Below the pieces are notes generated by a model. It saw only the letters and a list, made by a program, of their open reading frames with translations. It did not search any database and was not told the origin of the DNA. A stretch of 64,000 nt of DNA, taken from assembly GCA_963674685.2 (NCBI GenBank), contig CAXXWT010000003.1, forward strand, positions 744,001 to 808,000, given 5' to 3'. Shown piece after piece: positions 26,121 to 34,072 of the stretch. The stretch's first letter is position 1. Each line of letters opens with the position of its first letter. The position numbers and the translations under genes were made by a program. Source of the stretch: G963674685 sp963674685. GTDB lineage: Bacteria > Lernaellota > Lernaellaia > JACKCT01.

Positions 26121-28391
26121 ATGATCAAAAACTTTTACGTGATTCTCATTGGCTTGATTCTTCTGACGGCGGCATGCGCCTGCGACGACTCATCGGACGG
26201 CGGCTCCGGCGGTTCGAGCGCCATTCCCTTCATTCCCAGCGGAAACGACGGCGATTTCGGCGACGACGATGCGGAAACGACAACGACGACGACCGAGCCC
26301 GACCCAACCACGACGACCACCACGACTTCCACGACGGTGGAAAACACGACGACGACCGCTCCGATCGCAACCACAACGACCAGCGTCACAACGACCACGC
26401 ATGCGCCGATTCCGACGATTCCCGATTCGGAAACTCAGCTCGTCGCAGGAGGCAGGCCCGGACAAGTCGGAACGGCCCTGGCCCTGCGCAGCGGGGGAGG
26501 GCTATACATCGCTTCGGAAAAAGAAGGACGGCTGGTCGTATATTCCGTCATCGGCGATGACGTCGTCGAAGAGAATATCGACTACGTCGACTCGGCTCCG
26601 AGCCTGGCGGTGGACGCCGCCGGCCGGTTGCACGCGGCATACTACAATCCCGAAACGAACTGCCTGATGCACGCGGTGAAGGAATCCGGCAACTGGACGG
26701 TGGAGGTCGCCGACGGAACCGGCGCCGTCGGATGGCGGCCTTCCCTGGTTCTTGACGCGGCGGGAAACGCGCATATCAGCTATTACGAGATTTTCAACGC
26801 CAACCTGAAATACGCGACCAACAGCGGCGGAAGCTGGGGGACGCAGGTCGTTGAAAGCCAGGGCGACGCGGGCAGTTACAGCTCCATCGGCGTGGATCCG
26901 ACCGGCAACGCGCACATTGCGTACTTCGACGCCGGCGGCGGCGATCTGAAATATGCGACAAATGAAAGCGGGAACTGGATCAGCCGGATTCTGGATGAAA
27001 ACGCCGGGCCGTATTCCTCTCTGGCCGTGGACTCGGCCGGCAATATCCTCATCGGCTACCAGGGCTATATTCTGGAAGGAGTTTCGTGTCTTAAAATTGC
27101 CGACAACTGTTCCGGCGCATGGACCACGCAGGTTATCGACGCCGCCGGTCAAACGGGAGCATACGCTTCTTTGGCGCTCGACGCGGCGGACGCCGCCCAC
27201 ATCAGCTATTACGGCGAAGATGACGGCAATCTGAAATACGCGCAGAACGCATACGGATCATGGGCGACGCAAAACGTGGATACGGCCGGCGACGTCGGCC
27301 GATTCTGCGCCCTGGCGCTGAACGATGCGGGGCAGGCTTACATCAGTTATTTCGATTTGGGCGTTGAGGCAGTGAAATATGCGACGAATTCCGCCGGGAA
27401 CTGGAGCATTGCGCCCGTGGACTGGGTCGCCGAAACGGGGATGCATCCCGACATGACGCAAGACGCCGGAGGCGGCGTCCATTTGAGCTTCATTGACGGG
27501 CGAAGCGACAGAATTCGTTATGCGTCGAATGAAAGCGGCTTATGGGAAACGCAGAACGTCGACGAACTGGATGAGGATTTCTCCGATGACTGGACGACGC
27601 GCCTGGCCGTGGATTCGTCAGGCAAAGCCCACATTCTGTTCGCCGATTCCGGAGCCGTGCAATACGCCACAAACGCGTTCGGACCCTGGGTCGTGCAGAA
27701 TCTCGACGGCGGCGCCGTTTTGCCCGAACTGGCCATGGACGCCGCGGACAATCTTCACGCCGCGTACGCGCAAAACGGCCGCACCCTGGTCTACGCCATG
27801 AACGACGGCGGCGGATGGACCGCGCAAACCCTGCACGATTCTTTCGACGAAATTTACGATACGGCGATGGCCGTTGAACAGAACGGCCACGCGCACATCA
27901 TCTTCACCGGAAGCGGCGACGCCGGGCGGGCCGTGGAAACGATCTACGCAACCAACTCATCGGGGGATTGGATATTTAATCCGCTGAACGACATCGCCGA
28001 GAATATTGCATTGAGCGTGGGTGACGACGGTTTCGCTCACGTCACGTATATCGAAAACGGATACAGCGGCCAATTGAAATACGCCACGAACGAAAGCGGC
28101 GCGTGGGTTGAAGACTTTGTCATCACGACCGGCAACCTGCCCGGTTTTCATGCCCAGGCCCTGGACGCCGCGGGACTTGTGCACGTGGTCTACCTCTGCG
28201 GATCGCAAGAGGCCGGATATTGCGGAATGCGTTACGCCGCGCAAAGCGAAGGCGCCTGGCCCCGTTACGAGATATTCCCCGGCGCGGCCCTTCCCCACGC
28301 CGATATCGCCGTGGACGGAGGCGGGAACATTCTGGTCGTATATTTTCAGGACGGAGGTCTGCGTCTGACGACGTTCGCACCGCTTGATTGA
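26121..28391 (+). CDS. Repeat lipoprotein, probable beta-propeller, with Thr-rich linker
   Basis: A 756-residue lipoprotein. I chose the ATG at 26121 (MIKNFYVILIGLILLTAACAC); the first in-frame ATG at 26103 has no ribosome site. The lipobox ends in TAAC with Cys at 19. Residues 45-100 form a Thr-rich linker (EPDPTTTTTTTSTTVENTTT). About twelve modules of some 45-50 residues follow, each with a conserved line such as LKYATNESGNW and GNAHIAYFD, the pattern of a beta-propeller or a sheet-rich repeat domain. No catalytic residues are evident. The modules resemble those of the 34069 and 31670 genes, so all three are paralogues. Likely surface location (inference). Confidence 0.8.
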   Translation: MIKNFYVILIGLILLTAACACDDSSDGGSGGSSAIPFIPSGNDGDFGDDDAETTTTTTEPDPTTTTTTTSTTVENTTTTAPIATTTTSVTTTTHAPIPTIPDSETQLVAGGRPGQVGTALALRSGGGLYIASEKEGRLVVYSVIGDDVVEENIDYVDSAPSLAVDAAGRLHAAYYNPETNCLMHAVKESGNWTVEVADGTGAVGWRPSLVLDAAGNAHISYYEIFNANLKYATNSGGSWGTQVVESQGDAGSYSSIGVDPTGNAHIAYFDAGGGDLKYATNESGNWISRILDENAGPYSSLAVDSAGNILIGYQGYILEGVSCLKIADNCSGAWTTQVIDAAGQTGAYASLALDAADAAHISYYGEDDGNLKYAQNAYGSWATQNVDTAGDVGRFCALALNDAGQAYISYFDLGVEAVKYATNSAGNWSIAPVDWVAETGMHPDMTQDAGGGVHLSFIDGRSDRIRYASNESGLWETQNVDELDEDFSDDWTTRLAVDSSGKAHILFADSGAVQYATNAFGPWVVQNLDGGAVLPELAMDAADNLHAAYAQNGRTLVYAMNDGGGWTAQTLHDSFDEIYDTAMAVEQNGHAHIIFTGSGDAGRAVETIYATNSSGDWIFNPLNDIAENIALSVGDDGFAHVTYIENGYSGQLKYATNESGAWVEDFVITTGNLPGFHAQALDAAGLVHVVYLCGSQEAGYCGMRYAAQSEGAWPRYEIFPGAALPHADIAVDGGGNILVVYFQDGGLRLTTFAPLD

Positions 28392-28411
28392 ATACGGTTT
28401 GCTATAAGTAA

Positions 28412-28771
28412 TTATTCGATTTTTCCCATTCCCATGGGATCGAAATACGCCTGTACATCGCTAAAGGCCGACATGGCGTTGGCGGCCCGCGTCAACAGGC
28501 GCCCGGCCTCCTCGGGCTTCGCGTCATCGATCAACTCCAGGGCCGAAATAATGTTGTCCCTGACGGTATTGGCCCAGATGGCGTATCGGGAAAGCGCGGT
28601 GTCGCCGTCGTCCATCTGATTAAGTGCGGCTCTTTCGAACCTCGGCCAGAGGGGATCGATTCCGCCGTCGCCGTAGGCCTCGGATATCATCAATTCGTCC
28701 TGTGAGTATTTTTTGACAATGAGACGAAGAGTCTGCTCGGTCAATGCGCCGGTATTTTCGCGATTTTCCAA
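28412..28771 (-). CDS. Small helical protein of unknown function
   Basis: A 119-residue protein with all-helical appearance and no signal or membrane segment. The only usable start is a TTG at 28771 with AAGGA eight bases upstream; the next Met would remove a third of the protein. It ends 19 bases before the PHP gene's 3' end on the same strand, so it could share a transcript with it. I do not recognise a family. Confidence 0.6.
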   Translation of the reverse strand: MENRENTGALTEQTLRLIVKKYSQDELMISEAYGDGGIDPLWPRFERAALNQMDDGDTALSRYAIWANTVRDNIISALELIDDAKPEEAGRLLTRAANAMSAFSDVQAYFDPMGMGKIE

Positions 28772-28790
28772 TTTTATTTCCTTTTCGTTT

Positions 28791-29672
28791 TCAATCCCCG
28801 GATTTCATCACCAGTTCGCCGAGGATTTTTTCGTCGATTTCGATGTTGCCGTTAATGCCCGAGCCGAGCCTGACATCCGGTTTGTTGTCGCCGTGAAAAT
28901 CCGAGCCGCCGGTGATTATCAAATCCAGTTCTTCGGCCATTTTCGTCAAAGATTCGCGATAGTCGTCATCGTGTTCGGGATACTCGACTTCCAGGCCGAC
29001 CAGCCCGAGGGCTTTCCACTCCTTCAGTTTGGCGTGCAGTTCCTGCGTCGAAAGACCAAGCGAAAAAGGATGCGCTAAAACGGGAACCGCTCCGTCGGCA
29101 ATCGCCAAATCCAGCGCTTCTTTAATACTCAAGCGGCGTTTGTCCTCGTATGCCGGAGCCCCTTTGGCCAGGTATTTGTCGAAGGCGTCTTGAAGCTTTT
29201 CGACATACCCCTTTTGCAGCATGACCCGGGCGAAATGGGGGCGCCCCAATTGCCCTCCGCCGGCGACGGCCGCGACTTCATCGAGGCTGATGTCCAGGCC
29301 CAGATTCCGGAGCTTTTCTATGATTCGATGGTTTCTGTTTTTGCGCCACTTCTGCAAATGGCTTAATTCGGCCGCCAGTTTCCCGCCGAGATTGATATTG
29401 TAAACGAGAAGATGCATCCATCCCGAACGACCATCCACTTTCGGCCCCTTGTAATCCAGACTGATTTCCACGCCGGGCACGACAATAACACCGAAGCGCT
29501 CGCCGGCTTCCATCGCCTCGACGACGCCCTCGACGGTGTCGTGATCGGTCAAGGCGATGGCTTTGAGTCCCAATTCCGCCGCGTGCTTTACCAATTGCTC
29601 GGGAGTCATTGTGCCGTCCGAGGCCGTGCTGTGCGTGTGCAGGTCGATTCGTCCGATTTTACGGTTTTCCAT
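28791..29672 (-). CDS. PHP-domain phosphoesterase (RNase AM/TrpH-like)
   Basis: A 293-residue cytoplasmic metal-dependent phosphoesterase. Metal ligands are spread in the PHP motifs DLHTHSTASDG (residues 10-20), LTDHDT (42-47), VPGVEIS, AHPF and GGSDFHG near the C-terminus. Closest known relatives by motif are the YciV/TrpH group, which remove the 3'-phosphate from 3',5'-nucleoside bisphosphates and trim RNA 5' ends. The inserted lid domain lies at about 100-190. The DNA just before the ATG repeats the first four codons (a 16-base direct repeat of GAAAACCGTAAAAT), which leaves GGAG nearby as the ribosome site. Confidence 0.85.
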   Translation of the reverse strand: MENRKIGRIDLHTHSTASDGTMTPEQLVKHAAELGLKAIALTDHDTVEGVVEAMEAGERFGVIVVPGVEISLDYKGPKVDGRSGWMHLLVYNINLGGKLAAELSHLQKWRKNRNHRIIEKLRNLGLDISLDEVAAVAGGGQLGRPHFARVMLQKGYVEKLQDAFDKYLAKGAPAYEDKRRLSIKEALDLAIADGAVPVLAHPFSLGLSTQELHAKLKEWKALGLVGLEVEYPEHDDDYRESLTKMAEELDLIITGGSDFHGDNKPDVRLGSGINGNIEIDEKILGELVMKSGD

Positions 29673-29879
29673 TTTACGGTTCTCCGCTCGTTTGATTTAG
29701 TGTGCCCGGCTTTGAAAATTTTGCCAACCATCAGCTCGTTGCAATCAGATACAATGGATTAAAATTTTTAATCACTCTGAATCGACATCATCGGGCACTG
29801 TACTTTTACCGATATTTCGAGTATTAATTGCTCTCAAAGTGAGAAAGCAAATGTTCTTGGTGGATAGCAATATTTACAG

Positions 29880-29908
29880 TTGACAGCGCTTCTGATACTT
29901 GCAATACT
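29880..29908 (+). promoter_or_regulatory. Sigma-70 promoter for sppA
   Basis: TTGACA at 29880-29885, a 17-base spacer and AATACT at 29903-29908 (6/6 and 4/6 to consensus), 50 bases before the sppA ATG. The 286-base gap 29673-29958 is AT-rich and shows no other feature. Confidence 0.65.
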
Positions 29909-29958
29909 TCTACATGTTGTGCTGTGACTGAGAGGCAACCACTAAATGAAGGGTTAAA

Positions 29959-31665
29959 ATGGATTCCATGATTAAAACTATCCTCAGGCTGGCATATTAC
30001 GGTCCTCTCTTTCTAATCAGCAGTTTCGTTAAACGAATATCGAAATATAACGTGTTGCAATTACGCATCAGGGGAGGCTATCCGGAAGTCGCAAGATATT
30101 CCCCACTGCGCATTTTCCAAAAGGAAAAAACCGATTATTTCACTTTATGCCGTCGCCTATCCATCGCCGCGGATGATCCGAAGATCGAAGCCGTGGTCGT
30201 TACCCTGGGAGCGAATAAACTGGGGCTGGCGCGAACGCAGGAAGTCGGCCGTCTGATCGGCAAATTAACCAAAAACGGCAAAAAGACCATCGCCGTTATC
30301 GAAGGCGGGGGCACGAGGGAGTATTACCTGGCGGCGCAGTGCGAAAAAATCGTCATCACGCCGCCTGCCGCTCTTTTTCTGAACGGGCTTTCCATCGAGA
30401 CGCTTTTCGTCGGGGAATTATTGGAGCGATACGACGTAAAACCGGATTTTCTGGCGGAAGGGAAATATAAAAGCGCGGCTGAAGTTTTGACCCGTAAAAA
30501 TCCTTCCCGATACAGCAAGCAGATGCTTCGCGATCTGGTCCGCGATCTGAACAATGAAATGATCGCCGGAATCGCCAAAGGGCGAAATATCAAAGAAGAC
30601 AAAGTGCGCCAATGGATCGATGATGGTCCATATACCGCGCAGGAGGCGAAAAAGGTCCGGATCGCGCATGAGGTTGCTTATTCGGATCAGGTCAACAAGG
30701 ATTTGAAAAAGGAACTTGGGAAAAAACAAAGCATCAGCGCCGCCGCACATTACAAATGGGCCGAGAGGCACATTCGATATACAAAGATACTGCGCGGCCG
30801 GGGACTTGTCGCCATTTTGAATGCCGCGGGAAATATCGTGGAAAAGACGCCGCAACAGGGAGCCGTCCAGATATCGCCCGGCCCCTTCATCAAAACCATC
30901 AAAGCGCTGCGACAGGATAAGGAAATCAAAGCCGTGGTTCTGCGTGTTTCGTCGCCGGGGGGTTCGGCGCTGGCCAGCGATCTGATCCACCACGAGCTTC
31001 AGCAGCTGGCGAAAGCCAAACCGCTCATCGTCTCCATCGGCGACATGGCGGCTTCCGGCGGCTATTACCTGTCCATGGCGGGCGCCAGAATATTCAGCGA
31101 AGGCGCCGCCGTCACCGGCTCCATCGGCGTAATTTCCGGCAAGGTTTCGCTCAAGGAATTTTACAACCGTTTCGGCGTATACAAGGAAATTTTCGCCGAA
31201 GGGGACAACGCGGCCATGATGAGCGATTACGGCACATTTTCCGAGTCCGAGCGCCGGAAGCTGAAAAGCATCAACAGCCACTTTTATAAGGAATTCAAAG
31301 CCAAGGTCGCCAAAAGCCGCAACCTCACCGCGAAAAAAGTCGAAGACGCGGCGCAGGGCCGCGTGTTCAGCGGCGCCGAAGCCATGAAACTGGGCCTTGC
31401 CGACGAGATCGGCGGTTTGGAAGACGCCGTGCGCGCGGCGGGAAAAAAAGCCGGCCTTCCGGCCGGGGAATATCCCCTGGTGACGCGCGTGAATCCCGCG
31501 CGTGTTTCGTGGCTGAAGTTGCCCCGCTGGGCGGCGGCGTTAGGCGTGGAAAATACGGCGATAACCAGGATTCAAAAACTTTTCGATTTGCATGAATCCC
31601 TGCGCGGCCGGCCGTCGTATCTGATCCCGTTTATCTTCGATATCGACGATACGGACAGCTGGTAA
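29959..31665 (+). CDS. sppA: Signal peptide peptidase SppA, 67K type (protease IV)
   Basis: A 568-residue inner-membrane serine protease that degrades cleaved signal peptides. It has one weak N-terminal hydrophobic segment (residues 10-24) and two tandem S49 domains, as in the long proteobacterial SppA. The catalytic Lys is about 171 in EGKYKSAAEV of the first domain and the Ser about 366 in GDMAASGGYYLSM of the second; the characteristic VTGSIGVISGK follows. The length fits the long form. A sigma-70-like promoter lies upstream. It ends four bases before the convergent stop of the 31670 repeat protein. Confidence 0.93.
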   Translation: MDSMIKTILRLAYYGPLFLISSFVKRISKYNVLQLRIRGGYPEVARYSPLRIFQKEKTDYFTLCRRLSIAADDPKIEAVVVTLGANKLGLARTQEVGRLIGKLTKNGKKTIAVIEGGGTREYYLAAQCEKIVITPPAALFLNGLSIETLFVGELLERYDVKPDFLAEGKYKSAAEVLTRKNPSRYSKQMLRDLVRDLNNEMIAGIAKGRNIKEDKVRQWIDDGPYTAQEAKKVRIAHEVAYSDQVNKDLKKELGKKQSISAAAHYKWAERHIRYTKILRGRGLVAILNAAGNIVEKTPQQGAVQISPGPFIKTIKALRQDKEIKAVVLRVSSPGGSALASDLIHHELQQLAKAKPLIVSIGDMAASGGYYLSMAGARIFSEGAAVTGSIGVISGKVSLKEFYNRFGVYKEIFAEGDNAAMMSDYGTFSESERRKLKSINSHFYKEFKAKVAKSRNLTAKKVEDAAQGRVFSGAEAMKLGLADEIGGLEDAVRAAGKKAGLPAGEYPLVTRVNPARVSWLKLPRWAAALGVENTAITRIQKLFDLHESLRGRPSYLIPFIFDIDDTDSW

Positions 31666-31669
31666 AAGC

Positions 31670-34072
31670 TCACTGCGGCGCCGCGTAACCTTTGGGCCAG
31701 GACGCCAGCCAGATTCCTCCCGAGTCATGATAAACAGCGTAAACGCCCCGGCGCCCGACGGCCATGGTGTTGAAAAATCCATCCGAACAGGAGGCTGCGT
31801 TGTCGATGACCGATGTCGTCCATCCCGGACCGTCACGGAAGGCATAGTTCAGAGTTTCAGGCTCGTAATCCCAAAACCACATGTGAATATCGCCCGATGC
31901 GCCGACCCCCAGGTCGATACGAAACGTTGTCTGCCCGCTTTCATACACCGACTCGGATTCCCATGATCCGCTTTGATCGGTGACGATTTTCAGGCTCCGC
32001 TCGGTGTAGCTGATCCCTTCAATGTAACTGATCCAGACGTGGAAATCGTCGTCCACGACGATCGATGGATAGCCGCCGATATTTGTCGCCTCCACCGTCG
32101 TTTCCTTGATCCATCCGCCGCTTGCGTTCGTGGCGTAACGCAGCCTTTCGGAATCCTTGTCTTCGACAAGCTGCCAGTAACACATATGGACGTGATCGTT
32201 TGCGTCGATAAAGATATCCGGGTGCCCGGTCGGCACTCCTCCGATATTGGGATTGGTCACATCCACCGTGGCGTTATACCATTCGCCGTAGACGTTCGTG
32301 GCGTATTTCACCGCGCTTTCCGTATCGTAGGCTATGTGCGCCATGCCGTTTGAGTCCAGTTTCAGGCTTTGGAACCAGCCTCCGTACGGATCGATATTCT
32401 CCTCTTCCCACTGTCCATTCGCGTTATTGGCGTATTTTTCACCGCCGCCGGCATAAGCCACGTGAACCGCGTTGTCGGCGTCAACGACCATGCTGGGATA
32501 ACCCAGTTGAAGATCCACGGTCAGCGGCTCGGACCATGCGCCTTCCGTGTTGGTCATGTACTGATTGGAATCATAAAAGAGATGGACGTTGTCATCTCGA
32601 TCCACCGCCAGGGCCAGCCCGCAACCATGACTGCGGGCGACGACATGGTTTACCCAGGCCCAGTCGACGGAATCATAGCGATTATACAAAAGAGTTTGGT
32701 GGTAATGCAGGCTCATATGGAAATCGACGCCTTTTTCCGAATTCGACGACATGGCGAAACCGGCCAATTCGCCTATCGGGCCGAAATTCCCCCAGGGACT
32801 GACCGAAACGAAATGCCATTCGTCTCCTTCCAGATAAGCGACTTTAAAACCATCTCGAACGTACATCCAATCATCGTATTCATCCCACCAGTCGGAATAT
32901 TCCCGAACATAAAATGCGATGTAGAATTTCCCGTCCGGGCCGAAAAGAGTATGAATCTCCATCGCCGTGTCGTAATCCTCGACTTGAGCCTCATAATAGC
33001 TTTCGTCGATGACGGTGACGACCCAGGAATCTCCGTCATAAACGGCGTGCTTGAGATTATATTCGCTTCGAAAAGCAATGTTCGGAGCGCCGTTAGCGTC
33101 CAGGGCCATTGAGATGACCCTTTCCAGTCTGTGAGAATAGGCGTCGATAGCCTCGATATTCCAGGCCCTGCCCGAAGACTCGGCGTATTTCACCTGATCC
33201 GTCGTCAGATCGCAGTAGGCGATTTTCACGACGCCGCCATGCACGCCGATTGAGGAATGATAACCCACCTCGTTTTCCGAATCGACGATTTGCGTCGCCC
33301 ATGCGCCGCCCCCGTTGGTCGCATATCTTAAATCCATATTGTCCGGATCGTAACTGCTGATATGCGCGAATCCGTTTTCGTCAATCACCATGGAGGGTCT
33401 TACGCCGATATTTCCGTCAGAATCCGCCGTCTCGATGATCCAGGCTCCCGTCACGTTGTCGGCGTACATCAGATCCTGCGTGCCGGGATCATAAAACGCG
33501 ATATGAAGGAAACCGTCCGGATCCATAACCAGGTCCGGATTGGCGGCGGAATCGGTGACTTTTTCCTGCTCCCATAACTCCTCGGGACTATCTTCGTTGC
33601 CATGATAAAGCCACAGTTCGTAAAATCCCTCGTGCCCAAGCACGGCGGCTATGTAAACCGAGCCGTCGGACCCGACAACGATGTCGGTCCCGTTTTGTCC
33701 CGGATTGCCGCCGGCAATAAGCTCAATACTCAAATCATCGAGCATGTCATCATCGATATCGTCGTCGATGTCATCATCAACATCGTCGTCGACATCATCA
33801 TCGACGTCATCATCGACATCATCGTCGCTGTCGTCATTCACGTCATCATCGACATCGTCGTCGCTGTCGTCATTCACGTCATCATCGACATCGTCGTCGC
33901 TGTCGTCATTCACGTCATCATCAACATCATCGTCGCTGTCGTCATCGAGGTCGTCGTTTACATCATCGTCGGCGTTGTCGTTATCGTCGTCATCGTCGTC
34001 CGAGGAGCACATGGGAGCGGCCAGGGATAAAAAGAGCAGAAGAACCGCAATGAAAAATGCAAAGTATTTCAT
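31670..34072 (-). CDS. Exported repeat protein, probable beta-propeller, with Asp-rich linker
   Basis: An 800-residue exported protein. The ATG at 34072 (MKYFAFFIAVLL) has GGAGG seven bases upstream. The signal ends SLAAPMC (Cys 22) and an Asp-rich linker follows to about residue 125. The lipobox has Met before the Cys, which is atypical, so lipidation is less sure than in the neighbours. About twelve propeller-like modules follow with recurring motifs (LRYATNGGGAW, AHIAYDTESAVKYATN). It starts inside the upstream gene's stop (ATGA), so it is coupled to the 34069 paralogue. No enzymatic motif. Confidence 0.8.
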   Translation of the reverse strand: MKYFAFFIAVLLLFLSLAAPMCSSDDDDDDNDNADDDVNDDLDDDSDDDVDDDVNDDSDDDVDDDVNDDSDDDVDDDVNDDSDDDVDDDVDDDVDDDVDDDIDDDIDDDMLDDLSIELIAGGNPGQNGTDIVVGSDGSVYIAAVLGHEGFYELWLYHGNEDSPEELWEQEKVTDSAANPDLVMDPDGFLHIAFYDPGTQDLMYADNVTGAWIIETADSDGNIGVRPSMVIDENGFAHISSYDPDNMDLRYATNGGGAWATQIVDSENEVGYHSSIGVHGGVVKIAYCDLTTDQVKYAESSGRAWNIEAIDAYSHRLERVISMALDANGAPNIAFRSEYNLKHAVYDGDSWVVTVIDESYYEAQVEDYDTAMEIHTLFGPDGKFYIAFYVREYSDWWDEYDDWMYVRDGFKVAYLEGDEWHFVSVSPWGNFGPIGELAGFAMSSNSEKGVDFHMSLHYHQTLLYNRYDSVDWAWVNHVVARSHGCGLALAVDRDDNVHLFYDSNQYMTNTEGAWSEPLTVDLQLGYPSMVVDADNAVHVAYAGGGEKYANNANGQWEEENIDPYGGWFQSLKLDSNGMAHIAYDTESAVKYATNVYGEWYNATVDVTNPNIGGVPTGHPDIFIDANDHVHMCYWQLVEDKDSERLRYATNASGGWIKETTVEATNIGGYPSIVVDDDFHVWISYIEGISYTERSLKIVTDQSGSWESESVYESGQTTFRIDLGVGASGDIHMWFWDYEPETLNYAFRDGPGWTTSVIDNAASCSDGFFNTMAVGRRGVYAVYHDSGGIWLASWPKGYAAPQ
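33805..33948. repeat. Minisatellite of four 36-bp units encoding 12-residue Asp-rich repeats
   Basis: Four tandem 36-base units (33805-33840, 33841-33876, 33877-33912, 33913-33948) inside the 31670 gene, encoding DDDVDDDVNDDS-type 12-mers. The first three units are nearly identical. This is coding DNA of the linker, where copy number may change by slippage or recombination. Confidence 0.85.

Noticed and set aside
33805..33948. Regular tandem repeat that could suggest a CRISPR array
   Set aside because: Units are contiguous with no unique spacers and are in frame with the coding Asp-rich linker.
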